Shown here: positions 11,973 through 23,343 of the stretch, piece by piece
Numbering within the stretch: the stretch's first letter is position 1
Layout of the letters: every line of letters begins with the position of its first letter
Assembly: GCA_011319805.1 (NCBI GenBank)
Contig: SJRY01000062.1
Location: forward strand, 186,001 to 250,000
Reading direction: 5' to 3'
Length of the DNA: 64,000 nucleotides
Source of the DNA: Macrocybe gigantea
Lineage: Eukaryota > Basidiomycota > Agaricomycetes > Agaricales > Callistosporiaceae
Position numbers and translations under genes: made by a program
Notes under the pieces: model-generated
Seen by the model: the letters and a program-made list of their open reading frames with translations, nothing else
Databases searched by the model: none
Told to the model about the DNA's origin: nothing

Positions 11973-14021
11973 ATGGTCTCTGATCGTTTGCGGCAACCCT
12001 TCCCCCCATCTAACATATCAGGTATGCCCTCCAGGTCCCACAATCCGGGCCCATCGTCGCCATCAAAGCACGTCTCCGGTCTACCACCACTGAAGGAGGA
12101 CAACGTTTACCATCATGATGTGCGTATGGAGACTGCCAAGGGAGGCTACGGGGACATACACATGGCAACCGCCAAAGGCATGACGCTCGCAAATGACATC
12201 ACGATGGAGACTGCCAAGGGTGGCCACACTGCAAAGCCAGGTGGACTGAAAGTCTGGGAGAGGGCAATATTGGAGAGCCCTGAAGTCAAAAGAAAAGCCA
12301 CCGTCGCCCAATTATGTGAGTTCTTTCCTCGTATCTAAATGTCACTTCGTGCTCGAATTTTCTTCCTGTTTTTAGTCTTTCTGGACTATTACTTTCAAAC
12401 CCTTGGATATTTGGCCGCACGCAAGGAGCGACGCGCCAAGTTCGACGAAGACACGGCATCCAGAAAGCTATCTCAGGAGGAATACAACAAAGAGTTCAAG
12501 TCCTATCGCGGTCGTGAACGCGTTCTCCTCCGTCGCCGTAGAACGAAGCTCAAGGTGGACCAATTCCATATTATCGCCCAAGTTGGCCAAGGTGGATACG
12601 GCGAAGTGTTCTTGGCCAGGAAGCAGGATACGGGAGAGATATGTGCTCTCAAGAAAATGAGGAAGCGGACTCTATTCAAAATGGATGAGGTACAACCATC
12701 CATTCACAAGCTCTGAACCAGCCTGAGCAAAGTCGCGCAGGTTCGCCATGTTCTCGTCGAGCGTGATATCTTGACTGCCACCAAAACACCGTGGCTTGTT
12801 CGTTTGCTATATGCTTTTCAAGATCCCCAATACGTTTACCTCGCCATGGAGTATGTGCCTGGAGGCGACTTCCGGACTCTTTTGAATAACTCGGGTGTTC
12901 TCAAAGAAGAACATGCCCGCTTTTATATCACCGAGATGTTTGCAGCCGTAACTGAGCTGCATAAGTTAGGATACATTCACCGCGACCTAAAGCCCGAGGT
13001 AAGCTACCTGGAATTCTTGCTTTCGGACGGTCGACAATCTCCTCGCTCATCCCTTTCAACTCAGAATTTCTTGGTGGACGGTACTGGCCATGTCAAATTG
13101 ACAGATTTTGGCCTCGCAACTGGAGCCCTCAACCCGAGGCGCATCGAGTCTTTAAAAATCAAGGTCAGCAACTACCAGGATAAGAAAAATATGTGCTAAC
13201 GTCAATATCTAGCTCGAAAAAGTCAAAGATAATCAAATCATCCATCGGTCGACGATGGAACGTCGTTCCATCTACCGTTCTATCCGAAACGAAGACCCGA
13301 GATATGCTGATTCAATAGTCGGCTCACCTGACTACATGGTAGGTGCTACGCATGGCTTTGAAACAGTTGCTTTCTTGACCTCCATACAAGGCGCCTGAAG
13401 TTCTCCGCGGAAAACCATACACCTACTCCGTAGACTATTGGTCGCTCGGCTGTATCCTATTTGAATTCCTCGCCGGCTTCCCTCCATTCAGTGGAAGCAC
13501 TCCGGAAGAAACTTGGACCAATCTAAAAAATTGGACAAAAGTGCTCCGCAGGCCAGAATACGACAAACCTGAGGATCTCATATTCAATCTCACTGATATT
13601 GCCTGGGACTGTATCACTAGGTGATGAATCATCTGACAGTGATCATGTGCATTTATGACTGACTGTCTGGGTCAGGCTGATCTCTCATGCCAGCGTCCGT
13701 TACTCGACGCAGGAGCAAGTTTCGGCCCACCCCTTCTTCGCGGGTGTGAAATGGGATGATCTTCGCGGTGTCCGCGCTCCCTTCGTTCCTTCACTGGACT
13801 CCGACATCGACACCGGATACTACGACGATTTCACTTCCGCCGAAGACATGGCGAAATACGCCGAAGTGCGCGAGAAGCAACGCAACGTCGACCGCGTCAA
13901 AGAGAATGACGAACCATTCAGCAGGGGAGTTTGGGTCGGTTTCACGTTCGGAAAGAACGGGCCTGGCCCTAAGACGGCCTTTGGTGGCTACGATGACGGT
14001 GCTCTGGCGACAATTTTCTGA
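11973..14021 (+). CDS. DBF2: Dbf2/Sid2-type NDR serine/threonine kinase (mitotic exit network)
   Basis: Effector kinase of the mitotic-exit/septation pathway, acting with Mob1 at spindle poles and the division site. The Mob-binding N-terminal part reads [20 protein letters not shown] after intron 1. Kinase motifs are [14 protein letters not shown] (catalytic Lys), HRDLKPENF, DFGLATG and [13 protein letters not shown]. The long NDR-type insert before the activation loop ends [11 protein letters not shown]. The C-terminal extension ends with a hydrophobic motif, [12 protein letters not shown]. Ahead of the domain lies an unusual stretch with three METAKGG-like repeats. The stop is TGA at 14019. 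NDR/Orb6-class kinase is less likely, because the DYYF...LGYLAAR segment and the inserts are Dbf2-like. Confidence 0.88.
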
Positions 14022-14528
14022 GTTCGGGTGACACTTTCCTCTCCTTCTGGTGCTTGATGGATGTTTCAGCAAGACGCCCCATAATGTGTACAACATGCCT
14101 CTCGCTTTGTCAGTTGTCGTGCAAATCGTTACATACCCCGTATACCTTATCAATTCGTTCTAGCGTTGAATTAACCTTGAAACGTTCGTGTGGTGTCTTC
14201 AAATATTCCCCCATATCGCATCACTCCTCGTGAACAACCAAACGACACCTGAAACTGTAGTAGCTGAATAAAAAGGTAGATACACGAGACGAAAAATTAG
14301 TTGAAGGACCGGACTAAGCTGGACGACATTCACAACGCATACATAAAAGTTAAAATAGCCAGAGTGCAAGCATCCCGAAAACTGGCAGACATGAGACATG
14401 CTACGAGAGCGTTGACGACATTTCAGATCATGAATACCAGAATAACCGAGTCCTTTCATACCACTTGAAGCAGACTTGAGGCTCACTTTATTAGACAAAA
14501 CTATAGTGTATAGTCAGACCGTCGATTG
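14022..14528. other. Intergenic, convergent 3' ends
   Basis: Lies between the Dbf2 stop and the end of the next minus-strand gene. I see no convincing coding exon on either strand. It probably contains the two 3' untranslated regions. Confidence 0.5.
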
Positions 14529-15269
14529 TTTAGAGGCCAGCGCGACGTGCTGTAGCCTTGTGCAGTCTAAAAGGCCGGGCATACTATGTTACGAATTTAA
14601 TATCGAGTATTTGTCGAGCGAACGGGACTTCAACTGACCTTAGGTCTCTTCTCCAATGATTGCAAGTCATCGTCAGAGTCATCTTCGGACTTGCGCTTCA
14701 AACGAATTTGAAGGTCAATTTCCTGGGGCTGTCAAGCTTAACGTAAGGCCCAATTTTCTCAGGGAGCGATTAGCAAGCCTCCTTACCGGAGTAAAAGGCC
14801 CTGTGGAAGAGCCGGATGCGGACTGGGAGCCGTCGCTGGAGTCGACGGAAGACGGGGAGATCTCCATCTCAGTGTGTTCATCAAAATCCCAGTTCATTTC
14901 GGATTCGTCAATGGGCACATCCAGGCGCCACTCGCAACCTTGTAGCGCCAGCTCCTCCTGAGCAGGAGCACGATCAACAGTCCGGGTCTTGGCATCGGCA
15001 TCCTCGCCGATAAGCCAGTAAGAAACAGGCTCGTGTGCAGAGGCGGCCGGAGTTCGAGCGGGCGTACAGGCTACAGAATTCAAGGAAATGGTCGACAGGG
15101 ATGCAGACGAAATGGTGGTGAGAGCGCTTGTTGTGCCGTTCGGCGTGGTGCAAATCAGAGTGTTTGGAATAATGCAACGGAGGGCAGGGCGCCTCTGAGG
15201 AGAATGCTTCACCACCCCCTCCACATCGGGTAAAGTGGCCCCGTCGTTCCGAGTAGGGGATGCTGTCAT
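14529..15269 (-). CDS. Unrecognised Ser/Thr-rich protein, three exons
   Basis: From ATG 15269 (MTASPTRNDGATLPDVEGVV) a frame of about 158 codons includes PVSYWLIGEDADAKTRTVDR, CEWRLDVPIDESEMNWDFDE and HTEMEISPSSVDSSDG. A 64-bp intron (GTAAGG...CCCCAG) joins GPFTP to EIDLQIRLKRKSEDDSDDDL. A second intron joins EKRPK to ATARRAGL before TAA at 14529. The frame is also open upstream to an ATG at 15505, but a TATA-like box at 15401-15407 argues for the shorter start. No domain is recognised; the acidic, KR-rich C-terminus suggests a nuclear regulator, which is inference only. Confidence 0.5.
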
Positions 15270-16479
15270 GTCCAGAACCGGCAAAGGTAGGACACTGACG
15301 TTCCTTTGATCGCAACGAGCAGCTTTGAAGGTGTCGACTGTCAGGCCGAGCCGCTGAGCGCGCCTCTGCGCGTGATGAGTGGGACGGAAAGAGGTGCGGG
15401 TTATATACGCGATATGACGATAATACCTGTTCGAGTGTCGGAGGATGGCGATCAGGTTACGGAAGTGAAGGGGGGCGATCATGACACTGTCAACTGCAGA
15501 AGCCATTTGCAGAAGAGAGGAATTAAAACGACAGATAGGTCCGAACTGATGTGTGTTGGTCAATAGAGTGAAAGAGGTATCGTCGATGTTCGTTACACGC
15601 TCAACGTGTATAGTGATATAGGCGTAAAGAGGGGGGAGAAGGGAAAACTCGAACGAAAGGAAAGTGCAGGTATGTGTGCACCGGCTGTTGCTTCTGTATC
15701 CCTGGTGCATCACCGCGCGCGTTATATGCCTTGAGCCTTGGACCCACAGATACTAAGGTCGCCACATAGAAGAAATTTGTAGACAAAAAACGACCACCTT
15801 GTTCAAGCTGCAGTGCCTCAGAAGTCCCATATGCGATGACCAGATGAGAACAAGGCAGCCTCCCCCCCATGACGAGGCAAGTTAGTCAGACTTTGAGCTG
15901 ATAGGCGCCCTCTTGACGGCGTCCTCTTTTTGTTTTCTGTTAAATTGCTTTGATCTTTCTTTGCCTTTTTGGGCTTCACCCTTTTTGTTTTCCGATGTCC
16001 AGGCACACTAGACCCGCGAGCTTTTGCACCTCTCAAAAATGGAAAAACTGATTATATCTATCGTGCACGTAGGAGATATGAAATACATCATCAGCACTCT
16101 TGCGAGTCATTCGCCACTCCGAACCGGTGTCTCTCCTCAGCTTGGTCCTGTCATAGCCTATGCCAGTTAACCGAACTCGTCCAGACTGGCGCATAGCTTT
16201 GCCTTGCATGCCAAAATTTCTCATTGGATATGTATGAAAAAGCATTAAAATACCAAGGCCGATATCCAAGAATTCTGCTACCGTGTTCTCTACTGGTTTC
16301 TGGAACAAATTAGGCAGCTCACTTATTGCGTTGCATATCCAAGGAGCCCGTGCCCAGCGGCGAGAGTATAAGACGCGGAGCGCCGGGCTATTGTTCTGCT
16401 TCCCGAGGGACTGGCTATCTGCAACTTCTGTCAATTTAGATGCAGCGGTGAGGTCTCAATGACAATTTGAGCGTCGCGT
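15270..16479. other. Intergenic stretch with one undecided frame
   Basis: Contains the promoter of the gene ending at 14529. A minus-strand frame of 133 codons (16434-16033; reads ...WARAPWICNAISELPNLFQK...) is open but starts with TTG and resembles nothing I know. It may be an exon of an unknown gene or chance. Confidence 0.35.
15401..15407 (-). promoter_or_regulatory. TATA-like box upstream of the unrecognised gene
   Basis: On the minus strand this reads TATATAA, about 130 bp before the ATG at 15269. It supports that start over the upstream in-frame ATG at 15505. Confidence 0.4.
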
Positions 16480-17140
16480 CATGTCTTGCACCTGTGATGT
16501 GGACGGCGACATCCGCTCCAATTCAGAAGATGCTGAGAAACGTTGTGCATGTTGACCTGGTGACCCGGCCTACATCTGTCAGCACCAAAGAGTTCTTACT
16601 GGACCACCGGATGGTCGGCTCAAATATACCGTATAGATTTTCTCACTTTCAACTCCAAATCGAATGGACCCACCGACGCAAAGAGCGACAAACCGGCCAA
16701 TCTAGTGGGCATCAAACAAGAAAGGGCTGGACTGCTGGTCGCTTCAATTCAATCGCCCTGGCTATTGTATTCCACAGATGAGGAACCCGCGGCGCTCCTT
16801 GTTCTCCTTGTTCACCCTCTTCTAGTCTGCCAATATCGACGGTATTTGGATTTTCAACCCAATGTGACTGTATGTTGCACCACACCTCTTAGCTTGAGAC
16901 CTGCGCTGAGCCTAGCCAGCGGTGGCTGCTTCGCAAATTCTCCTCCTGGCTGAACGCAATGAACGCTTCCAACAGAAGTTGGTCACAACCGCCTCCTGTG
17001 CTTCAATCCCTTGCTCCAGCTGGCCGTGCTTGTTCTTCCTTCACCTTAGGCCCAGGACAGCACGACGCCTGGACATAATGAGTCGATCAGTCAAAACTCG
17101 CATGTCTGTCGTTGGCGCTTGCCTCCGCAGGCAGCTTAGA
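16480..17140 (+). CDS. Possible uncharacterised gene, exon structure unresolved
   Basis: An ATG near 16480 begins MSCTCDVDGDIRSNSEDAEK. Further downstream a different frame reads SDKPANLVGIKQERAGLLVA then SIQSPWLLYSTDEEPAALLV, and a third segment reads WSQPPPVLQSLAPAGRACSS. The fragments look protein-like and could be joined by short introns, but I could not find one consistent set of splice sites. No family is recognised. Coordinates are approximate and the whole call could be wrong. Confidence 0.25.
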
Positions 17141-17429
17141 GCTATACCGTAGTTATCACTGCCTTGTATATGGCCATCGTTCCATCTCAAGCAGAAAAAT
17201 GTTCCTGAGAGTCATCACAAAATCCCTTTGTGGTGTCTGGTGGGCCAATAACGTTCAGAAGAAGAGGAATCATCATATTCGAAATATCTTTGGACCTCAC
17301 AAGTCATGTTTCCATCCCAGTCGCGGAGTTGAAATGAGATTGTTTAAAAAAGGCAAATCATTTCTGACACGTGACATGCGCGTCGTTTGATCACGTTCTG
17401 GTCACATTTTTTTTTCCACCCACCGCAAA

Positions 17430-18091
17430 ATGACAGGAGTAAAAGCACATAAAATTGGTCCGTCCGAAAGTTTCTTCAGCTTCTCTTTGGGTTGAGATTC
17501 ATTTCAGGTTCTCTGTTATTTTGTCCCATTTGTGGGACCCTACTGAATCTGCCGCAGGACGGCCAGGAGTCTGTCGAATGCGAGCAATGCGGTCACGAAG
17601 AGCCAGCCAGCTGTATGTCTGTGACGAATCTCGCGATTTTTGGCCGTTCACTATTGTTGGTCCTGTCAGCATATGAAAATACTGAGATCACCACGCGATC
17701 GCATCCAGACGCATTTCCCAGCGCGTTGAGGCAGAAGCGCAAGACCCAGACAAAGAGGCATGAGACGGGTGATCGTGGCACGCTGGTAATTTCGCGCCGT
17801 CCGTCTCAGTCTAAAAGGACACGAATTGATTTTGTACCGGGTAGGTGTCTGAGAAGTGTCCAGCATGCGGCCATTTGGAAGCATATTCAAAAGAGATGCA
17901 AGTGCGTGTCCAGGCCACGCTGATCAAACTCATGTTGCTAAACGAACGTCCCACTGTAGCTACGCAGTGCAGACGAGGGATCGACGATATTTTATACGGT
18001 AATGGAACATGACCTTTGTGCCCCCGTGCCTGACTAACTTGCGCTTCTGTAGTGCACGAGTTGCAAGCATGGCTGGCGAGTTAACAACTGA
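17430..18091 (+). CDS. RPA12: RNA polymerase I subunit RPA12 (A12.2)
   Basis: Small zinc-ribbon subunit of RNA polymerase I, involved in RNA cleavage and termination in the nucleolus. A tiny first exon (17430-17457) gives MTGVKAHKIG; intron 17458-17507 splits the Gly codon and leads to SLLFCPICGTLL. The N-terminal ribbon is C-x2-C...C-x2-C (CPICG, CEQCG). Further introns join EEPAS to SYENTEITTR, then VSEKCPACGHLEAYSKEMQ, LRSADEGSTIFYT and CTSCKHGWRVNN. The second ribbon carries the TFIIS-like hallmark RSADE followed by GST. About 127 residues, the usual size. Stop TGA at 18089. Confidence 0.93.
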
Positions 18092-18142
18092 AAAGATGTA
18101 CGGCCACACCACATGTAGCGTCTGGACGTTTTAAAAGTATAT

Positions 18143-18493
18143 TTATACATATACGCCTGCGCTGCAAAAGAGAGCGACGACGCCAAAGCCTCCCAAGACG
18201 CTTGCGAGGGCCGCAACACTGAGCTCACGGACGGGAAGGGTTTCCTTAGGCATTCTGCACAACAAGGGCGTTAGAGGAGGACAGAAGGAGAATAAACGGT
18301 GCGGCGAACGTGGTGAAGTAGAAGGCGAGTGCGAACGTGGCAGCCAGGAGCACAAAGGCGAGATACGGGAGGACTGCGACGGGGACGGCGGGCGCAAAGG
18401 GAGGCAAGGCGGCGTGAAGGGCCTGAACGAGGACGGTGAGCTGGGCCGCTGTCTGAAATTGAGAAGATGTTATACTTTGAGGTCGCTGGCCAT
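18143..18493 (-). CDS. OST5: Oligosaccharyltransferase subunit OST5 (TMEM258 family)
   Basis: An 80-residue, two-TM subunit of the ER oligosaccharyltransferase. A minimal first exon (MASDLK) is followed by a 53-bp intron (GTATAA...GTTCAG) and then ALHAALPPFAPAVPVAVLPY and LAFVLLAATFALAFYFTT (TM1). A second intron (GTTCGC...TGCAG) splits a Thr codon before MPKETLPVREL, and TM2 is LASVLGGFGVVALFCSAG ending VYV. The length and the E-L...LAS...GFG...GVYV pattern match TMEM258 (79 residues). Shorter introns with acceptors at 23 or 35 bp are possible but unlikely. It is divergent from YOP1. Confidence 0.82.
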
Positions 18494-18628
18494 GGTTGCT
18501 GCAGAGAATTCGATTTGTTTGGCCGCATGCCAGCTAGAATGAAACAAACACGTGTCATCATCCCATATCAACCGCTCCTCCGCGACTCTTTTTTTTTCCA
18601 CTTCAAACCCGCCACGTTCCTAACCACC

Positions 18629-19372
18629 ATGTCTGCCGCTCAGAATATTCAGCAGCATCCCATCTTCGTTCAGGCCCAGAACAAGCTCAACCACTACAAT
18701 GCCCAGTTCGACAAGGAGGTGAGATCGCTATGTCTCGCCCACCCCTCGTTGCACGACTCACACCCATCCAGCTATCCAAGTATCCTGTCTTCGTCACGCT
18801 GGAGCAGCGCACCCAAGTCCCAAAGACTTACTCGGCACTTGGTGCCTTAGCCCTCCTTGTCCTCCTTCATACCATCAACTCCGTTGCTTCGCCCGTCTCC
18901 AACCTCGTCGGCTGGGCCCTTCCCGCATATCTGTCGTTCAAGGCCATCGAGTCCCCTTCTCCAAACGATGACGTACAGTGGCTCACTTATTGGGTCGTCT
19001 TTGGCTTCTTTAATTTCCTTGAGAGCTTCGCCCTCGGTCTACTTCTTCACTACTTCTCCTGGTATTATGCAGTAAAGACCATCTTCATCATCTGGCTCCA
19101 ACTCCCTGTCTTCCGCGTACGTGTCACTTTCTCAACTAAAATCTTTTCCCTTCGCTTCGCTGCTATTCTGCGCGTCGTTGCCCCTGACCAACATTCCTTA
19201 TCTCCTTTTGATATATTACTCGTGTCCGCGGTTGCTAACGCCCATTTGTACACAGGGTGCCCAGACGACATATGTGACTGTCCTTAAGCCTCTCCTTTCC
19301 AATTTTTTGGCCTCTGCGCCTCGATCCACTCCGGCTCCTACCACTGAGCAGGCTCATGGTCACACGGAGTGA
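18629..19372 (+). CDS. YOP1: ER membrane-shaping protein Yop1 (REEP/DP1 family)
   Basis: Reticulon-like hairpin protein that curves tubular ER. ATG 18629 gives MSAAQNIQQHPIFVQAQNKL. An intron follows DKE and leads to LSKYPVFVTLEQRTQVPKTY. Two long hydrophobic hairpins follow: YSALGALALLVLLHTINSVA and TYWVVFGFFNFLESFALGLL, with HYFSWYYAVKTIFIIWLQLP. A last intron joins PVFR to GAQTTYVTVLKPLLSNFLAS, and the protein ends HGHTE. The tail is short, as usual for fungal members. Confidence 0.93.
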
Positions 19373-19798
19373 GCGAGGTCTTTTACATTCCTCGACAGGC
19401 CAGGGCTTCGTGGGAGCACTTGCAGTCGGTTTTCCTGTTTGGGGGATCTATCTCAAAGTACATAGTAGAGTGTTTCTTTTCCTTCCTCTATGGTCCCCAT
19501 CGTCATGTTTGTTTTACTATTATTGCCTCCTAATACACCTGCTGTAGCGCCCTGTTGCCTTTCTGTCGCCTCTCCGTTTATCTAACGAAATGCAGTTGCT
19601 GTTGGCCCCTTTCTGCTGTTCTTGAGGTGTTTTTGAATGTACCGGAGTTTTGCCTCCGCTGTGGCACAGTTAAACGTCATAGAGATTCAGAATGTCATCA
19701 TTGCGCACGCGACCGGAAATTCGTTAACCCGCGTATATCCATGTCCGTCATGAAAGATTAAGCAACAAGGTATCTAACTAGTAGAGGTAGTACCATGA
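19373..19798. other. Intergenic, convergent 3' ends
   Basis: Between YOP1 and the first UNC93-like gene, which converge here. Pyrimidine-rich on the plus strand; no exon recognised. Confidence 0.5.
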
Positions 19799-21958
19799 TT
19801 AGTGTCCTTCAGTGTTTGATTTCTTCCACTGCTTTGATCCTGCCCCTGTCGTCCATCCGAGCCCTACAAAGGGACATCTGTGAGTGCAACTGGATATCAA
19901 AGGACGACTGTCACGTACAATGCCTCGTCCTCGAGATCAGTCGTGTTCTTCACTCGGAGGTAAATCATCGGGAGCGCGAACAAGAGACCCGCAACGAGAA
20001 GCACCCAGGTCGAGAGGAAGATATTCATGAATCTGGCTCGCCGATTCAGCTTTCCATAACACATGTTTAGTGCGACAGCACTCACGGTCTCGAATCAGCG
20101 TCCGCAGCCCATGCTCCCGCGGCACCTGCAGACTGAAAGGCCTTGTCTATATATAAAAAAGAAGAAAGAACGATGTCAATCGAGAATAGGCATCTGGCAT
20201 AAAGTGACGCACAGAAGCCAGCAAAGTGAGCCAGTTTGGCAGGGTCGTTGGACATGGCGCCCATGATCCAGTAGGCCGTCGTTTGCCACATTGCATCAAG
20301 GATGCCGCAGAAGATGTAGAAGAAAATCTTGCCCGTATACTGACTATCGTTGATATCTATCCGTTGCTGATCTAGCCGCTCCGGTCCGTAATCTGCTCTC
20401 GTGTATTCCCTGTCCACAGACGGTCAGCTGGCTTTCGATCCGACGACGCTGGTGCAATCACTCACTTCTGGTAGAAATAGCCCCATATGTGTACGAAGAA
20501 TACAAAAACGAATAGGATGGACCATCCCCAGAAGGCGCGCACACGACGCGACAGGTTCTGTCGGTCCAATAAAAATCCGATAGCGATCGAGCCAAAAATC
20601 TGCGCTATCCAGTAGACAAAGTTGTTCAGTGAGCGAGCGCGAATGTCAAATATCGTCCCATTGTAGTCATTAAATTCTGCCAGGACATCGTCAGCACCAG
20701 CTTCGGAAACAACGAACAGGGACGGGCCGGTAACCGCACTCACGCCATGTGTAGAACCAGTTGGAGGCGAGGAACATTGGAAACAGTAAGACAATCATTG
20801 GGTCGGTCTTCAATGCGTAATACAGGCCGAGAATTTCCGTTTTCCATGACGGATGGCGAGGTACGGTGACTTTCGTTCCGTCGGTCCGAATCATTTTGTC
20901 AGGATCCGCCATAGTCAAAGGAATGAAGACACCGATGAGGGTCAAGATAAGGAAGCCAATCTGAGCGAAGGAGTTCATCGGTATGAACGTTTCGAAGAGA
21001 CATAAGCGACATACATAGGTGCCATTGCCAACTGCATGGGAAAAATGATGTCAATTGATATCAACAATTTTGAGGCTCAATGAAGTTCACCTCCGTTAGC
21101 CTGTGAGGGTGTTGGTCGAGTTCTTGCTGCAGAGAAAACTGGGATGATGGCTTACCGTAGAGTGAAAGTTTTGTCCAAATGCGACGGCAGCTCCCACTAC
21201 ACCCCCCAAGTTGAAAATAGACCAAAATATGCCGACGAATCTGCCCTTCTGCGCTTCTGTCGGGTAGGCCATCATCAACGAACCTTGAGCAGTCCAAAGA
21301 AGGCCAGCACAGATTCCAAGGATGGCACCGGCGGCAATCACGAATCCAGTCGCGTTAGCATGAATATTCAAGGCCCTAAATATAAACCATTAACGGAACC
21401 AAGTCTCGGAACACTAGCAGGACATACAGATATGATCCGATGTAGAGAGCATAGCCCATAGAACCCAGAAGAAGCGTCAACTTGGAACCGAGTTTGTTGT
21501 TGATTGACCTAGAAAAAACATTCGATGATGAGCCAACATGTCTGTCACAAATGCTGGCAGACAAACCCCGCGAAGAATGCAGTGACCGCAAAAGTAGAAT
21601 ACAGTGCCGCGTTGCCTTGTGCACCCGTCTTGGTATCGACTCGACCTCCACCTCCCAGACCGTTCAGAGCATTAAAGAGGCCTGTCGTGTGATAGACAAT
21701 GAGAGATCAGGGTGCGACGCCCAGTCTTGACGAGGTCAGGATATTACCAGGGCACATGAAGCAAATGAAGCCGAGGAGGGACACCTACGCAGCGCAAGGC
21801 ACCCATGAGCACGGTAACGGACGTAGAACAGCAGAAACACTGACTTGAGTTATGGGGTGGTAGTACATGCCTTTGATACCAGTCGGCCGTTCATACACAA
21901 CTTTGCGTAACGCGGTATCGCTGGCATTGCCTTTCTCTTGGTCGGAAGCGTCGGCCAT
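19799..21958 (-). CDS. UNC93-like major facilitator transporter, copy 1
   Basis: A polytopic membrane protein of the UNC93/DUF895 branch of the MFS; the substrate is unknown. ATG 21958 begins MADASDQEKGNASDTALRKV. Membrane segments include NIHANATGFVIAAGAILGIC, LLWTAQGSLMMAYPTEAQKG, VGIFWSIFNLGGVVGAAVAF, SLNNFVYWIAQIFGSIAIGF and MNIFLSTWVLLVAGLLFALP. DPDKMIRTDGTKVTVPRHPS lies in the central cytosolic loop. Many short introns. The 3' end is less certain: I join DEAL to CPFVGLGWTTGAGSKQWKKS with stop at 19799; without that intron the frame stops at 19897. A close paralogue follows at 23965-26193 on the same strand. Confidence 0.8.
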
Positions 21959-22066
21959 TCTGAATAGAGGAGGGAGCAGAGAACCGGACGGGGCAGGCGC
22001 AAGTGGGCATAGAACGCCATCGTCCGATAGTCAATATAAATAGGCTACTTACCCCGAAACTGCATT

Positions 22067-22360
22067 CTATTGTGGACAAGTCCCACACCGGGAGTGTAGA
22101 ACCATCTGACATTGCATGAGGTTCGGCACCCAATCAAGGGACAGCGCGTATGGAGATATGGGACCATCGGGTGGACGGCCTCGGCTCTCTAATTCGTCCA
22201 TGAGGTTACGGAGGTAGATGGGTGACCATCGTGGTCTGGTATCATATTCCAGGTATCGGTCTCTACGGGCCCATATGCTTCTCAGTTCGCGAACTTGAGG
22301 ACCTGCCTGGACCCACCATGTGAACGTTACCACGTCGTTTTTACTCAAGCCGCAATACGG
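22067..22360 (-). other. Orphan protein-like exon, possibly a gene remnant
   Basis: The minus strand reads SKNDVVTFTWWVQAGPQVRE, LRSIWARRDRYLEYDTRPRW and SPIYLRNLMDELESRGRPPD without interruption. The composition is protein-like, but the frame has no ATG, is closed by a stop just upstream, and no family is recognised. It may be a leftover of an older gene in front of UNC93 copy 1. Confidence 0.25.
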
Positions 22361-23343
22361 CCCCGTTCCACAACGGGACTATGCCTCGAGACTCCCGCCG
22401 TGCATGGTCCGACAGTACAGAACGACTTCAACATCAATGCCATCAATGCCAATCAAAAGCGTATGCGCGTCCACCCAGAAGTAAGGTCTATCAACACTTG
22501 CCCCACGAGTCCCCCCTCACTGTCGACGCCAGAGGCCTACATTCGTTAACTCCCAGTACCACCGCAGATGCTTGCGATAGTAGTGTAGACATGAATTCTA
22601 TTTACAACACATTCCCATTGTGGCCGGCAATGTTCACCAGATGTTTCACTTCTCATCTGACCAAGGGGCATCGTGCTTTCTCCAAAAGGCGTTCCCTGGC
22701 CACCTTCTGTGGTACTCCACCATGCTATCCATTTCCATGACTATCGCATGGTTCTCATTCTCCACCCCTCGCACTCGGGGCACATCCACGAATCATAGTC
22801 GAGGAGCCTTATGTACGGGATGCATTCCTTCCCATTATAAGGTAATGTCCTTGTGCCCAATCTATCTCCCTGCAACACGTTTCCCGCCACCAAATAACGA
22901 CTCTGGACATCGTGACCAAATGTACGTGCATGGCAAAATCGTAATTGATCGCTGTGTAATCTGCAAACGGGCTAATTCCTCTGTTCATATGGGAAACCAT
23001 GCGACACTGTCAATGACCTTTATTAAAGTCGCCCCATACCTACTATGCTTGGCGCTGGGTTTGAAAACGGGGGGGGGTTTGAAAACTCACAATTTCGATG
23101 CCTTCCGGTGGGCTTTCGCACTCCAGGTTCTCGGGATATATACATATGGCATATTTGAACAGGTCTAGCAACTTTTTTTGAAGAAGGATGACCACGATCT
23201 GTTAAAAAATGGCATTCATATGTAGAAACTCATAACAAATCACATTAAATGACATCTGTACTTTTTATGCAACTAGAAATTGCAATTCTAAGTTGATATG
23301 ATTGAAGCTCATGTACATATGGATCTCTACGTCAATTCTTAGG

